In this document: positions 37,119 to 47,959 of the stretch, in pieces
Layout of the letters: each line of letters starts with the position of its first letter
Numbering within the stretch: the first letter of the stretch is position 1
NCBI RefSeq assembly: GCF_002887595.1
Contig: NZ_PEBU01000004.1
Coordinates: 310,001-374,000, forward strand
DNA: 64,000 nucleotides
Origin: Bowmanella denitrificans
GTDB taxonomy: Bacteria; Pseudomonadota; Gammaproteobacteria; Enterobacterales; Alteromonadaceae
Reading direction: 5' to 3'
The notes under the pieces: model-generated
Databases searched by the model: none
Told to the model about the DNA's origin: nothing
Seen by the model: only the letters and a program-made list of their open reading frames with translations
Translations under genes and position numbers: made by a program

Positions 37119-38735
37119 ATGGCGCAGATAAGACATTTTGATTTTATTGTAGTTGGCGCAGGGTCTGCCGGTGCCGCGCTGGCAGCCAGATTGTCGGAAA
37201 ATCCGGCCTGGCAGGTTTGCTTGCTGGAAGCCGGCAAGCCAGACACCAACCCCCTAATTCATATTCCTTTTGGCCTGGCACTGCTTAGCCGGTTTCGCTC
37301 TATCAACTGGAATTACACCACCGCGCCACAAAAGGAATTGCATAACCGCAGTCTTTACTGGCCAAGAGGCAAAACCCTGGGTGGCTCGAGCTCGGTTAAT
37401 GCTATGTGTTACATTCGCGGTGCCATGCAAGATTACGACAATTGGCAGGCGCAGGGAGCGGATGGCTGGGACTGGCAGTCGGTACTGCCATATTTTAAAA
37501 AAGCCGAAGACCAGGCCATGGGCGAAGATGAATTCCACGCGGTGGGCGGCCCCTTGTCGGTGAGTAACCTGCGCCATGTCAGCAGGCTGTCGCAGGATTT
37601 TGTGGCGGCCGGTCAGACGGCTGGTTTTGAACATCTGGCGGATTTTAACCGGGATCAGCGCCAGGGCGTGGGGTTTTATCAGGTGACGCAGCGCGAAGGG
37701 CAGCGCTGTTCTGCAGCCAAAGCCTATTTAAGCCAGGCTAAATCACGCAGCAATCTGCATATTGTTACCTCGGGCCAGGTTAATCGCTTACTTATTGAGA
37801 ATGGTCGGGCGCTAGGAGTGGAATTTGTGCAGCAGGGCCAGGTTCAGCATTGGCTTGCAGATAAAGAAGTGCTGCTCAGTGCCGGTGCGATTAACTCACC
37901 ACAGATTTTAATGTTGTCTGGTATTGGGCCCGCAGCACATCTGGCATCAAAGGGAATTAACGTTCTGCATGATTTACCCGGCGTGGGCGAAAACCTGCAG
38001 GACCATTTGGATGCCATAGTGCAATGCAAGAGCAGAAAAGTGGCTGGCTACGGCGTCGCACCAGGCGCGGTGCCCGGTTATACCCAGGGAGTGTGGCAAT
38101 ATCTGATGCGGCGCAGCGGCATGGGTTCGAGCAATATTGCTGAAGCGGGCGGCTTTGTCAGCAGCAGTTTGTCCAAGGGGATACCCGATCTGCAGTTTCA
38201 CTTTATTCCAGCCATATTGCAGGATCACGGTCGCAGCCTGGTGTGGGGCTACGGCTATGGGTTACACGTTTGTTATCTGTATCCTAAAAGTCGCGGCACG
38301 ATTCGTTTGCAGTCGGCCGACCCCGCGCAATCACCATTGATGGACCCCAACTATCTGAGCCATGAAGATGACCGACAGGCAATGTTGGACGGTGTTCGGC
38401 TGGCGCGCGAAATATTGTCACAACCTGCTTTTAGTCAGTACCAGCCAAAAGAATGGTTGCCTGGTGCAGACAAACAAACAGACCAGGATTTGCTGGAATT
38501 TATCCGTGCTAAGGCGGAAACCATTTATCACCCGGTAGGCACTTGTAAGATGGGGCAGGCTGATGATGCTATGGCAGTGGTGTGCCCGGCACTTAAGGTC
38601 AGAGGATTAAGTGGCCTGCGCGTGGTGGACGCGTCTGTTATGCCAAGTCTGATAGGTGGTAATACGAATGCGCCTGCCATCATGATTGCCGAAAAGGCCG
38701 CCGATTTGATTAAAGCGGAACATCAACCAGGCTAG
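37119..38735 (+). CDS. GMC-family FAD-dependent oxidoreductase
   Basis: 538 residues. The N-terminal FAD-binding site is [19 protein letters not shown]; the first GMC signature is [20 protein letters not shown]; and the second includes [17 protein letters not shown]. Catalytic His is in [11 protein letters not shown] and the Asn partner in [19 protein letters not shown]. It resembles choline and alcohol dehydrogenases of the family. In this lipid-oriented neighbourhood an aliphatic alcohol is a reasonable substrate guess, but sequence alone does not decide it. Confidence 0.93.
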   Translation: MAQIRHFDFIVVGAGSAGAALAARLSENPAWQVCLLEAGKPDTNPLIHIPFGLALLSRFRSINWNYTTAPQKELHNRSLYWPRGKTLGGSSSVNAMCYIRGAMQDYDNWQAQGADGWDWQSVLPYFKKAEDQAMGEDEFHAVGGPLSVSNLRHVSRLSQDFVAAGQTAGFEHLADFNRDQRQGVGFYQVTQREGQRCSAAKAYLSQAKSRSNLHIVTSGQVNRLLIENGRALGVEFVQQGQVQHWLADKEVLLSAGAINSPQILMLSGIGPAAHLASKGINVLHDLPGVGENLQDHLDAIVQCKSRKVAGYGVAPGAVPGYTQGVWQYLMRRSGMGSSNIAEAGGFVSSSLSKGIPDLQFHFIPAILQDHGRSLVWGYGYGLHVCYLYPKSRGTIRLQSADPAQSPLMDPNYLSHEDDRQAMLDGVRLAREILSQPAFSQYQPKEWLPGADKQTDQDLLEFIRAKAETIYHPVGTCKMGQADDAMAVVCPALKVRGLSGLRVVDASVMPSLIGGNTNAPAIMIAEKAADLIKAEHQPG

Positions 38736-38772
38736 TCCCGCTGATCTCAACCTGATGCACATAGGCTAGAAT

Positions 38773-38800
38773 TTGAATTTTGCTCGGCAAAGAGTACAAT
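38773..38800 (+). promoter_or_regulatory. Predicted sigma-70 promoter of fadI
   Basis: TTGAAT (38773-38778) and TACAAT (38795-38800) are separated by 16 bases, 37 bases ahead of the fadI start. Confidence 0.5.
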
Positions 38801-38807
38801 CCTGCCA

Positions 38808-38824
38808 AACAGGTCTGACCACTA
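38808..38824. promoter_or_regulatory. FadR-box-like operator of fadIJ
   Basis: AACAGGTCTGACCACTA contains the core GGTCTGACCA of the FadR operator (consensus AnCTGGTCnGACCnGnT). It lies just downstream of the predicted -10, where binding would block transcription until acyl-CoA releases the repressor. Confidence 0.65.
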
Positions 38825-38836
38825 AAAGGAAACAGA

Positions 38837-40162
38837 ATGCCAGGTAACCCATCCTCTGTCACCCGCAGCGTGACCACGCGCAGCGGAGATCGTATTGCCA
38901 TTGTGGCAGGTCTTCGCACTCCCTTTGCAAAAATGGCCACTTACTTCCACGGCGTACCGGCTGTGGATTTGGGTAAAATGGTGGTCAATGAAATGCTGGT
39001 TCGCAATAACCTGGACCCCAAGCTGGTGGAACAACTGGTGTATGGCCAGGTCGTGCAAATGCCGGAAGCGCCCAATATTGCCCGGGAAATTGTACTGGGA
39101 ACGGGCATGAACGTGCATACAGATGCCTACAGTGTATCCCGTGCATGTGCCACCAGTTTTCAGGCAGCAGTAAATATTGCTGAATCTATGATGGCAGGCA
39201 CTATTGAAGTGGGTATTGCCGGTGGGGCAGATTCCACCTCGGTATCTCCCATTGGGGTATCCAAAAATCTGGCCCGTGCACTGGTCGACCTACAAAAAAC
39301 CAAAACCTTCGGGCAGAAGTGGAATGTGATTAAGCGCCTCGGCTTTAAAGATCTGTTGCCGGTGCCACCTGCGGTGGCCGAATATTCCACCGGCCTGTCC
39401 ATGGGCGATACGGCGGAACAAATGGCTAAGAGTCATCAAATCAGCCGGGAAGACCAGGATGCGCTGGCGCACCGCTCGCATAGCAATGCGGCAAAAAGCT
39501 GGCAGGAAGGCAAACTTAGCGGTGAGGTGATGACCGCCTATGCCGAACCATACAAAGGGGCGCTGGAGCAGGACAACAACATCCGCTTTGATTCTAAACT
39601 GGAAGGGTATGCCAAGTTGCGTCCGGTATTTGACCGTAAATACGGTACGGTAACAGCCGCCAATGCCACGCCTTTAACCGACGGTGCCTCTGCGGTACTA
39701 ATGATGACCGAAAGTCGTGCCAAGGCCCTCGGCTACACGCCGCTTGGCTATATTCGCAGTTACGCCTTTGCTGCCATTGATGTCTGGGAAGATATGCTGA
39801 TGGGCCCGTCTTATGCTACCCCCATAGCGCTGGACAGAGCCGGTATGACGCTAAGTGATTTAACCCTGATTGAAATGCATGAAGCTTTCGCTGCTCAGAC
39901 CCTGGCCAATCTGAAAATGTTTGCCAGTGCTGACTTCGCCAAACAAAAGTTAGGCCGCGATAAGGCGATAGGCGAGATGGATATGGATAAGTTTAATGTG
40001 ATGGGCAGTTCCATTGCCTATGGTCATCCATTTGCTGCCACCGGCACACGTATGATCACCCAGATGCTGAATGAGCTGAATCGCCGAGGTGGTGGAACCG
40101 GGCTGGTTACCGCTTGTGCCGCCGGTGGTTTGGGCGCCGCCATGATCCTGGAAACAGAATAA
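38837..40162 (+). CDS. fadI: Acetyl-CoA C-acyltransferase FadI
   Basis: 441 residues, close to E. coli FadI (436). Thiolase catalytic Cys104 is in SRACATSFQ, His in [12 protein letters not shown] and the second Cys in LVTACAAGG. It catalyses the final thiolytic step of beta-oxidation, paired with FadJ 10 bases downstream. A FadR-like site precedes it. Confidence 0.97.
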   Translation: MPGNPSSVTRSVTTRSGDRIAIVAGLRTPFAKMATYFHGVPAVDLGKMVVNEMLVRNNLDPKLVEQLVYGQVVQMPEAPNIAREIVLGTGMNVHTDAYSVSRACATSFQAAVNIAESMMAGTIEVGIAGGADSTSVSPIGVSKNLARALVDLQKTKTFGQKWNVIKRLGFKDLLPVPPAVAEYSTGLSMGDTAEQMAKSHQISREDQDALAHRSHSNAAKSWQEGKLSGEVMTAYAEPYKGALEQDNNIRFDSKLEGYAKLRPVFDRKYGTVTAANATPLTDGASAVLMMTESRAKALGYTPLGYIRSYAFAAIDVWEDMLMGPSYATPIALDRAGMTLSDLTLIEMHEAFAAQTLANLKMFASADFAKQKLGRDKAIGEMDMDKFNVMGSSIAYGHPFAATGTRMITQMLNELNRRGGGTGLVTACAAGGLGAAMILETE

Positions 40163-40172
40163 GGAGAACAAT

Positions 40173-42296
40173 ATGACAGAATTGACCAGCGCATTTTCCC
40201 TGAGTCGCAGGGATGACGGTATCGCTATTCTGACCATGGACGTGCCAGGCGAGAGCATGAATACCCTCAAGGCGGAGTTTGCCGAGCAAATTGCCGCGCA
40301 GTTGGATGAGATTGAGAAAGATACCACCATCAAAGGCTTGGTATTAGCCAGTGGTAAACCCAGCTCGTTTGTGGCGGGTGCGGATATCAGTATGCTGGCC
40401 GCCTGCCAATCTGCAGATGACGCAGAAGCTTTGTCCCGTGCCGGGCAGCAAATGTTTAAGCGTATCGAAGATATGAAGATTCCGGTGGTCGCGGCGATTC
40501 ACGGCCCGGCTCTGGGCGGTGGACTGGAATTGGCACTGTGCTGTCACTACCGGATTTGTAGTCTGGATGACAAAACCGTGATGGGTTTGCCGGAAGTGCA
40601 GTTAGGTTTATTGCCCGGTAGTGGCGGTACGCAGCGTCTGCCAAAACTGATTGGTATCCAAAAAGCCATGACGATGATGCTGACGGGCAAGCAACTGCGC
40701 GCCAAGCAGGCCAAGAAAGACGGTCTGGTAGACGACGCTGTGCCCTTGTCTATTCTGCTTGATGTGGCCATTCAATTTGCTAAAAAGCACAAACCCAAGC
40801 GCCAGCCACCCAAGTTGAACCTGGTAGGGCAGGCCTTGGAGCGTACGCCCTTTGGCCGTAATTTCCTGTTTAACCAGGCGCGTAAACAGACCCGCAGCAA
40901 AACCCGCGGTAACTATCCGGCACCAGAGCGCATTATCGATTGTATTGAAGCCGGGGTTAACACCAGCCGCGGCTATGAGCTGGAGGCCCGCCATTTTGGT
41001 CATCTGGTGATGACGCCGGAGTCAAAACAGCTACGTAATATTTTCTTCGCTACCACCGAAATGAAAAAAGAAACCGGTGTAGAAGGGGTTAAACCAGCCA
41101 AAGTGCAGAAAACCGCGGTATTGGGCGGTGGCCTGATGGGCGGCGGTATCGCTTTTGTAACCAGCAGTAAAGCCGGTCTGCCGGTACGAATCAAAGATAT
41201 TCGCAGCGAAGGGATCGCGAACGCCATGAAATACAGCTATGACCTGCTGATCAAGAAGGTTAAGCGCCGTTTTATGCGTAAATCCGAGATGCAGAAACAA
41301 CTTTCGCTGCTGACCGGCAGTACGGATTATTCCGGCTTTGCCGATGTGGATGTGGTGATTGAGGCGGTGTTTGAGGATCTTAAGCTTAAACAACAGACGG
41401 TGGCGGACATAGAGGCCAATGCTAAAAAAGACACGATCTTTGCCACCAACACATCATCCATTCCAATTGGACAGATAGCCGAACAGGCAGCACGTCCGGA
41501 ACAGGTGATTGGCCTGCACTATTTCTCACCGGTGGATAAAATGCCGCTGGCTGAGGTGATACCCCATGCTGGCACATCTGCTGAGACTATTTCCACCACG
41601 GTGGATTTGGCCCGTAAACAGGGTAAAACCCCGATAGTGGTGAAAGACGGTGCAGGATTTTATGTTAACCGTATTTTGGCTCCCTATATGAATGAAGCGG
41701 CCTGTGTGCTGCTGGCCGGCGAGTCCATTGAGCAAATAGACCAGGCCTTGCTGAATTTTGGTTTTCCGGTCGGCCCCATGAAGTTGCTGGATGAGGTGGG
41801 CATTGATATCGGTGCTAAGATTGCGCCTATTCTGGTGGCGGAACTGGGGGAGCGTTTTCGTGCCCCGGATGCCTTCGACAAACTGCTGGCAGATGATCGC
41901 AAAGGCAAGAAAAACAAGCGTGGCCTGTACAAGTACAGCGGTAAAAAACCTGGTAAAGAGGTGGATGACAGCGTTTATTCTTTGCTGGGGATCAGCCCGT
42001 CGCAGAAATTCAGCCATGACCAGATTGCCGAGCGCTGCGCACTGCTGATGCTGAATGAAGCGGCACTTTGTCTGGCCGAGCAGGTTATTCGTAGCCCCAG
42101 GGACGGTGATATCGGCGCTATCTTTGGTATTGGCTTCCCGCCATTCCTCGGTGGCCCATTCCGCTATATGGACAGCCTGGGCATCAACCATGTGGTGGCC
42201 AGATTGGAACATTACCAGGGATTGTACGGGGATAAATTCAGCCCCGCGCCATTACTTAAAGAAATGGCAGAGCAACAAAAATCCTTTTATGCCTGA
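40173..42296 (+). CDS. fadJ: Fatty acid oxidation complex alpha subunit FadJ
   Basis: 707 residues, as in FadJ (714 in E. coli). The N-terminal enoyl-CoA hydratase has [17 protein letters not shown] and [19 protein letters not shown] with both catalytic Glu. The C-terminal hydroxyacyl-CoA dehydrogenase has the NAD loop [15 protein letters not shown] and [15 protein letters not shown]. It forms a complex with FadI. A terminator follows directly. Confidence 0.97.
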   Translation: MTELTSAFSLSRRDDGIAILTMDVPGESMNTLKAEFAEQIAAQLDEIEKDTTIKGLVLASGKPSSFVAGADISMLAACQSADDAEALSRAGQQMFKRIEDMKIPVVAAIHGPALGGGLELALCCHYRICSLDDKTVMGLPEVQLGLLPGSGGTQRLPKLIGIQKAMTMMLTGKQLRAKQAKKDGLVDDAVPLSILLDVAIQFAKKHKPKRQPPKLNLVGQALERTPFGRNFLFNQARKQTRSKTRGNYPAPERIIDCIEAGVNTSRGYELEARHFGHLVMTPESKQLRNIFFATTEMKKETGVEGVKPAKVQKTAVLGGGLMGGGIAFVTSSKAGLPVRIKDIRSEGIANAMKYSYDLLIKKVKRRFMRKSEMQKQLSLLTGSTDYSGFADVDVVIEAVFEDLKLKQQTVADIEANAKKDTIFATNTSSIPIGQIAEQAARPEQVIGLHYFSPVDKMPLAEVIPHAGTSAETISTTVDLARKQGKTPIVVKDGAGFYVNRILAPYMNEAACVLLAGESIEQIDQALLNFGFPVGPMKLLDEVGIDIGAKIAPILVAELGERFRAPDAFDKLLADDRKGKKNKRGLYKYSGKKPGKEVDDSVYSLLGISPSQKFSHDQIAERCALLMLNEAALCLAEQVIRSPRDGDIGAIFGIGFPPFLGGPFRYMDSLGINHVVARLEHYQGLYGDKFSPAPLLKEMAEQQKSFYA

Positions 42297-42302
42297 TAGA
42301 AG

Positions 42303-42327
42303 AAGCCCGCAAATGCGGGCTTTTTAA
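42303..42327 (+). terminator. Terminator after fadJ
   Basis: AAGCCCGCA and TGCGGGCTT pair around a short loop and run into TTTTT, 7 bases past the stop. Confidence 0.88.
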
Positions 42328-42674
42328 TTTATGCACTAATTATTCAGCAGTAATAAAGAACTCAAAATTATTATTTATGCGATAGAACGGAATAATTAAT
42401 CATATTGTCATATTTCTCGGCTAGTGCAGATTGAAATTTATCCAGCTTGATTTTCAATCGCTTTGGTTAGCGTGGTGTAAAATCTGTTTTTATTATGTTG
42501 CCCAGTCTTTTCAAAGCCACGTTTTTACTGCTGTTCGTCGGTTCTGCTGTTGACCCGATTAAGGCTTGCTGCTTATTATCCGCGCCCCCTGAAAAGGGAA
42601 CGAAAGAGTAAATAAAACTGCGTAAGCAGTGAAAAAATATTCACCCTCAAGTGGTAAAGTGGGAAGCACAATCA
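42328..42674 (+). promoter_or_regulatory. Upstream region of the large TonB receptor
   Basis: AT-rich region with an inverted GATTGAAA (42429-42436) and TTTCAATC (42452-42459) pair, a possible operator. No Fur box was found. No gene is supported here. Confidence 0.4.
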
Positions 42675-45542
42675 ATGTATTTAAACTCTAAAGTATCCAA
42701 TGCCGTGCGTTATGCGCTGACGGCCACAACATTTTTTGGATTTTCGGCACATTCCGTTGCCCAGGATAATACTGACCAAGCCGTTGCTGTTGAGAAAATT
42801 CAGGTAACTGGCTCCCGAATTCTTCGTGAAGGCGCCATTGCGCCTTCTCCTGTTACCGTGATTTCTGGCGCGGATCTGGTTGAAACCGGCGCCATGAACA
42901 TTGGTGAAGTGCTTAACGAACTGCCTTCACTGGCGGCCACCTTTTCACTGGGTAACTCCGGTCGCTCTATCGGCACCGCCGGCCTGAGCATTCTGGATTT
43001 ACGCGGTATGGGTACTTCGCGCACCCTGGTACTGGTTGATGGTCGTCGCCATGTGGCCAGCAGCGCCGGTAGCGCATCGGTTGACACTAACACTATCCCC
43101 ACCGCCTGGTTAGACTCGGTAGAAATTATTACCGGCGGTGCCTCCGCCGTATATGGTGCAGATGCGGTAACTGGTGTGGTGAATTTCCGTCTGAAGAAAA
43201 ACATCACCGGAGTGGACTTCTCTGCCACTAAAGGTAAAGGCGAAGAAGGTCCCTATAAGAACGACAAAGTGTCGTTGTCTTTTGGTCAGGACTTTGCCGA
43301 TGGTCGCGGTAATATCGCCTTTGCTGCCGAATACGCCAGCCAGGACGGTATGAACGCCAATGATCGCGATCAAACCCGCACCCCCTATATGTCGGTGCGT
43401 AACCCCGCCAGTAAAGATGCCCGTGATGAAAATGGCGTATTTGTGCATGACGGTATCGCCGACAACATTACTTTGTATAACACCGGCTGGCTGGATAACC
43501 TGCCAGGTGGCAATACCTACGTGGACGGTAATTGGTATGCCTTTGATCCAGACGGTTCGGTGCGTCTGCAGAATGTAGGGCAACTGGACAGCACAGGATA
43601 CAAGTGCACCGACTGCGAATTTTTGAACCTGACCCGTTATGTTGAGCTGCAGCCGACTTTCGATCGCATGAACCTGAATACCAAAGGGACTTTTGAGGTA
43701 TCTGAAGCACTGAATCTGTTTGCCGAGGCCAAATATGTGCGTACCCGTGGTCAGTCTATCGGCCAGCCAGCGTTTTATGATGCAACTAATGCTCCGGTAG
43801 TTATTCAGCGTGACAATGCCTTTATTCACCAGAGCCTGGCGACCCTGATGGATGCCAATAACCTGGATAGCATTGAACTGAACCGTTTCCTGGAAGATGC
43901 TGGCCGTCGTACCGAAGACAACACCCGTTCCACTAAGCGTTTTGTGTTGGGCGCTGATGGCGTGTTTGGTGATGACTGGGCGTATGAAGCCTATGGCTTG
44001 TTTGGTGAAACCCGTCTTAAGCAGTGGAACCGCAATAACCTGGTGCGCGATAACTTTGACAAAGCCACCGACGCTATTCGCCTGAGCAGCGGTGAAATAG
44101 TGTGTCGTGACGAAGCGGCCCGCGCCAAAGGCTGTGTACCTGTCAGTTTGTTCGGTGACGGCAGTATCAGTGAAGAAGGGCGTAACTGGATCAATACCAC
44201 GTCCTTTGGTCACAGCACCATTCGCCAGACAGTGTTTAACGCCAGTGTAAACAATAGCGCCCTGTTTGAACTGCCTGCCGGATTTATGGGTTTCTCCGCC
44301 GGTGTTGAATACCGCAAAGAAGAAAGCGAAACCGTACCGGATGCCTTTGCCTCCACGGGTGCGACTTTCTTTAACGCGTTCCAATATTCGAAAGGCGATT
44401 TTAACGTCAAGGAAGTGTTTGCGGAAATCTCTGCACCGCTGTTGACTGACTTGCCCTTTGTGGATGAACTGTTGTTTGACGCTGCAGTGCGTTACGCCGA
44501 TTACAGCACTATTGGTTCTGCCACCAGTTGGAAGGCCGGTTTGGACTGGACCATTACCTCTGAGCTGCGCATGCGCGCTACCTACTCTGAAGCACTGCGG
44601 GCGCCCAATATCGAGGAGTTATATGGTCCACAGGACCAAACCTTCTTCCGTAATATTGACGACCCTTGTGCTCTGGATAACAAGCAAACAGCCACCCGTG
44701 TTGCCAACTGTAAAGCACTGGGTATTGCTGAAGACTTTGTTCTCAATGATCCGGGTGCCAGCGTAGAAGGCTTAACTGGCGGTAACCCAAATCTGAATGC
44801 AGAGGAGTCGCAAAGCTACACTGTAGGTCTGGTATATCAACCTGAGTTTGTTCAGGGCCTGAGCCTGACCCTGGATTACTGGTCCATTGAAATTGACGAT
44901 GCCATTGATGCTGTGAAGGCACAGGACATCCTGAATAAGTGTGTGGACTCTGCCAGTGGTTTGAACAACCAGTTCTGTAGCCTGATTAAGCGCGATCCGA
45001 ACACCAAGCAGTTGGACCTGATCACCACTATCTACCAGAATGTGGCTGCACAAACCGCTAAGGGTGTGGACTTTGAGCTGGGCTATGATGTCGACGTATT
45101 CGGTGGCCGCTTAAACTCCAAACTGGTGGGTACTTACCTGGAATCCCGTCGTACCTATTCATTCCAGGACGCCCCTGGTGAATTTGAAGAGGAAGCAGGC
45201 ACAGAAGGTGATGCCCAGTGGCAGGCTAACCTAAGTCTGAAATACAGCCTTGGTGAGTGGTCAGCTTCCTGGCGCACCCTGTATGTGGATGCGGTATCCC
45301 GCTACTCAGAGCAGGACCTGGCTATCAACCCGGATCCGAGCGATAACATGGGCTATGGCAGTTACTTCCTGAGTAACGCCCAGGTTGCCTACCAGTTTGA
45401 CAACGGCATTAAACTGGCCGTGGGTATCGACAACCTGTTTGACCGCAACCTACCTAGCTTTACCCGTGGTACAACAGAGTTTACCGGCCTGTATAACAAT
45501 ATTGGCCGCATGTACTTCACTACGGCGTCATACAAGTTCTGA
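42675..45542 (+). CDS. TonB-dependent receptor (large, plug plus barrel)
   Basis: 955 residues from the ATG at 42675; the GTG at 42651 is less likely. Signal peptide AVRYALTATTFFGFSAHSVAQ, then EKIQVTGSRILREG and the plug (GMGTSRTLVLVDGRRHVASS, ITGGASAVYGADAVTGVVNF). The barrel ends with YFTTASYKF, the final Phe needed for assembly. The GSRI start and the VNF plug end are typical of large Alteromonadales and Xanthomonas receptors for sugars or peptides rather than siderophores. No binding-protein or hydrolase gene sits next to it to indicate a substrate. Confidence 0.95.
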   Translation: MYLNSKVSNAVRYALTATTFFGFSAHSVAQDNTDQAVAVEKIQVTGSRILREGAIAPSPVTVISGADLVETGAMNIGEVLNELPSLAATFSLGNSGRSIGTAGLSILDLRGMGTSRTLVLVDGRRHVASSAGSASVDTNTIPTAWLDSVEIITGGASAVYGADAVTGVVNFRLKKNITGVDFSATKGKGEEGPYKNDKVSLSFGQDFADGRGNIAFAAEYASQDGMNANDRDQTRTPYMSVRNPASKDARDENGVFVHDGIADNITLYNTGWLDNLPGGNTYVDGNWYAFDPDGSVRLQNVGQLDSTGYKCTDCEFLNLTRYVELQPTFDRMNLNTKGTFEVSEALNLFAEAKYVRTRGQSIGQPAFYDATNAPVVIQRDNAFIHQSLATLMDANNLDSIELNRFLEDAGRRTEDNTRSTKRFVLGADGVFGDDWAYEAYGLFGETRLKQWNRNNLVRDNFDKATDAIRLSSGEIVCRDEAARAKGCVPVSLFGDGSISEEGRNWINTTSFGHSTIRQTVFNASVNNSALFELPAGFMGFSAGVEYRKEESETVPDAFASTGATFFNAFQYSKGDFNVKEVFAEISAPLLTDLPFVDELLFDAAVRYADYSTIGSATSWKAGLDWTITSELRMRATYSEALRAPNIEELYGPQDQTFFRNIDDPCALDNKQTATRVANCKALGIAEDFVLNDPGASVEGLTGGNPNLNAEESQSYTVGLVYQPEFVQGLSLTLDYWSIEIDDAIDAVKAQDILNKCVDSASGLNNQFCSLIKRDPNTKQLDLITTIYQNVAAQTAKGVDFELGYDVDVFGGRLNSKLVGTYLESRRTYSFQDAPGEFEEEAGTEGDAQWQANLSLKYSLGEWSASWRTLYVDAVSRYSEQDLAINPDPSDNMGYGSYFLSNAQVAYQFDNGIKLAVGIDNLFDRNLPSFTRGTTEFTGLYNNIGRMYFTTASYKF

Positions 45543-45621
45543 TAAGCACTTTATTGAACCGATAAACCGGCTGGTATCAGCCGGTGACGTCAAACTGCTG
45601 TAAAGCAGCACTATCCAGATG

Positions 45622-45655
45622 AAAATCCGATGCTATCTGCCATCGGATTTTTTTT
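45622..45655 (+). terminator. Terminator after the large TonB receptor
   Basis: AATCCGATG pairs with CATCGGATT around an 8-base loop, followed by a run of T residues. Confidence 0.9.
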
Positions 45656-45789
45656 GCTTGTTCATCGCATTTCGATTTTTAGCAACAGGTCGTTGGGGTG
45701 TGAATTTACTTTACTCTTCATCGCTATTACCATTGTCAATCTTATTCATTCGCATTTGTATATGTAGTTTTGTTCACTAAGGCGATTAA

Positions 45790-46476
45790 GTGTTGAAACC
45801 TTCAATTCTGGTCATTGAAGATGATCTTACGTTGAATGCCTATTTGCGTGATCTGCTGGTCAAAGCGGGCTACCAAACTGAGCAGTGCTTTGATGGAGAA
45901 GCTGGTCTACACAGCGCGAAAAAGCAGCAGTGCCAGTTGATTGTACTGGATCGAATGTTGCCCGGATTAGACGGTGTCTCGCTGTTAAAAGCCCTGCGCG
46001 AAACCAGCCAGGTTCCGGTCATTATGCTGTCAGCAAAGGGAGCCGAAGAAGAACGGATCTTAGGTTTAACCCATGGGGCAGACGACTACGTCAGCAAGCC
46101 GTTTAATTCCCATGAACTACTTTTAAGAATAGAAAGCCTGCTGAGACGCTACCTGAACAATAGCCGTCCAATCCGGCAATATGAGATAAGCGTTGATGGT
46201 TTAACCTTAAATTCCACCAATCAAACAATCCACGTACACAACCAGGAAATAGAGTTTACCGCGATTCAGTTTAAGCTGCTGTGGGAATTAGTTTCTCAGC
46301 CTCATGATGTTGTAGCAAAAAATGAATTGTATCAATCAGTTCTGAATAAAAAAATGGCTGCTTATGATCGCAGCTTAGATATGCATCTGAGTCGGGTCAG
46401 AAGAAAACTCAATGAAGCAAACTGGCCGGGTGAAAGGCTACAAACTGTGCATGGCAAAGGATACTGCTTCAAATGA
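45790..46476 (+). CDS. OmpR-family response regulator
   Basis: 228 residues from GTG at 45790. The receiver has acidic pocket EDD (10-12), phospho-acceptor Asp54 (LIVLDRMLPGLDG) and Lys103 (YVSKPF). The winged-helix effector ends in DMHLSRVRRKLNEANWPG and TVHGKGYCF. It overlaps its kinase gene by 4 bases (ATGA). It could control the adjacent TonB receptors, but no direct sequence evidence shows this. Confidence 0.95.
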   Translation: MLKPSILVIEDDLTLNAYLRDLLVKAGYQTEQCFDGEAGLHSAKKQQCQLIVLDRMLPGLDGVSLLKALRETSQVPVIMLSAKGAEEERILGLTHGADDYVSKPFNSHELLLRIESLLRRYLNNSRPIRQYEISVDGLTLNSTNQTIHVHNQEIEFTAIQFKLLWELVSQPHDVVAKNELYQSVLNKKMAAYDRSLDMHLSRVRRKLNEANWPGERLQTVHGKGYCFK

Positions 46477-47810
46477 AAAGAACGCTGTTTTGGAAGTTTT
46501 TTGTGGTTCTGGCGACCGGTACGGTCGCCTTTTTTTACCTGCTGCATATATTAACCATTAAAACCGAAGAGAATATGAGTTTTATTGCAGAAAAGGATAA
46601 ACAAGAATTACAGTCCTGGGGAGCGCAAGCCGAAGCCTTTATTTTATCCAAACAGTTTGACGCATTAGATGCTTGGCTAACTGAGATAAAGAACAAAGAA
46701 AATACCTGGTTGTCGATAGCCAGTTTTGAAGCCTTACATATTGCCGGTGAGAATTTTGATAAGGATTTTGTCGGTAGTTATCATTTTGGTCGAAGTGTTG
46801 ACTGGAAAATCCATTTGTACTTTGCTGAAAATCCGGTCATGGAATTGCCGTTTACAACATTAAATGCCAGTTTGCTGGTAAAACTTCCTGAGCGGATGCG
46901 GCCCGGTACATATTGGTCAACCGCCAGATTTGTGATGCAAATTATGCTGCCAATGACGGTGCTGGCCTTGTTATCTTTTGTTTTATATCGTCATATTATG
47001 AGCCCTCTGCAGCGTCTCGACAAAGCCACTAAAGAGTTTAGCATGGGCAATTTTGAGGCCAGGGTTGGGAAATATTTAGGCAACCGCGACGATGAGTTGT
47101 CCCATCTGGCTGATACCTTCGACCAGATGGCTTGCCGCATCGGCGAGTTGATTGCCAGTCAGCGCCAACTGATTTCGGATTTATCCCACGAACTAAGAAC
47201 TCCTCTGACTCGTCTGGATATTGCGGTCAGCGGCTTTGACAATGCGAATAGTCAACAACATCTGATGCGTATCGGGCGTGAATCCCAACACATTCGCAAA
47301 CTGGTTGAAGACACCCTGACACTGGCCTGGCTGGATAACGAAAAACCCGTACTCCAGCAGGAACAGCTCGATTTGGTGGACCTGTTGGATGTATTGATTG
47401 AAGACGCCAAGTTCGAGTTTCCCGACCGTCATATTCATCTGGATTCCCCCGTCAATGCCATAGTGCAAAACAGCAGTCACCGGGCATTATGTCTGGCCAT
47501 AGAGAATGTCATCCGCAATGCCCTGCGTTATACCCCGCCCGGCAAAGTTGTGCACATTGCGCTGAATCAGGGGCAGGATAATTTTTGTATCCTGGTGAGC
47601 GATCAGGGGCCGGGCATCCCGGAGCAATATCTGCAAAAGGTGTTTGAGCCTTTCTTCAGAGTGGACGATGCGCGTCAGGGTGACAACCATAGTTTTGGAC
47701 TTGGCCTGGCACTGGCAAAGCGCCATCTGGCCAGTGTCAGAGCAAGCATCCACGCTGAGAACCGGGCCGGGGGCGGATTGCAGGTGGTGATTCGCATTCC
47801 TGCTGTATAG
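46473..47810 (+). CDS. Sensor histidine kinase of the OmpR pair
   Basis: 445 residues with two transmembrane segments (about 8-28 and 152-173) enclosing a 120-residue periplasmic sensor. A HAMP linker (about 175-228), HisKA with His239 (LISDLSHELRTPLTRL) and HATPase boxes (ENVIRNAL, DQGPGIPEQ, FGLGLALAKRH) follow. CpxA/RstB-like architecture. Coupled to the response regulator upstream; signal unknown. Confidence 0.94.
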   Translation: MKRTLFWKFFVVLATGTVAFFYLLHILTIKTEENMSFIAEKDKQELQSWGAQAEAFILSKQFDALDAWLTEIKNKENTWLSIASFEALHIAGENFDKDFVGSYHFGRSVDWKIHLYFAENPVMELPFTTLNASLLVKLPERMRPGTYWSTARFVMQIMLPMTVLALLSFVLYRHIMSPLQRLDKATKEFSMGNFEARVGKYLGNRDDELSHLADTFDQMACRIGELIASQRQLISDLSHELRTPLTRLDIAVSGFDNANSQQHLMRIGRESQHIRKLVEDTLTLAWLDNEKPVLQQEQLDLVDLLDVLIEDAKFEFPDRHIHLDSPVNAIVQNSSHRALCLAIENVIRNALRYTPPGKVVHIALNQGQDNFCILVSDQGPGIPEQYLQKVFEPFFRVDDARQGDNHSFGLGLALAKRHLASVRASIHAENRAGGGLQVVIRIPAV

Positions 47811-47910
47811 AGCTGAGTTTCAACGGAGTCTATATTCAAGAGATGGCCAGCCTTGATAGATCACGACAATATGTAACAAATGTAAAAGTGCTACTCTGTA
47901 GTCTTATTAA

Positions 47911-47925
47911 TGGTAATAATTCTCA
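47911..47925. promoter_or_regulatory. Fur-box-like operator
   Basis: TGGTAATAATTCTCA matches 12 of 14 defined positions of the 7-1-7 Fur consensus TGATAATnATTATCA, 35 bases ahead of the iron-type receptor start. It suggests repression when iron is sufficient. Confidence 0.65.
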
Positions 47926-47959
47926 TTTTGTTGATGTACCTAAAAATTGAGACGCTCAC

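Noticed and set aside
41526-42212. 228-residue minus-strand ORF inside fadJ
   Set aside because: FadJ motifs run through the plus strand without a break; this frame has no ribosome site or family.
42328-42674. Fur box upstream of the large TonB receptor
   Set aside because: AT-rich patches such as AATAATTAATCAT do not keep the 7-1-7 symmetry of the consensus.
43110-44384. 424-residue minus-strand ORF inside the large TonB receptor gene
   Set aside because: The plus strand here encodes clear plug and barrel motifs of a TonB receptor; the minus-strand frame has no domain and is a by-product of codon usage.
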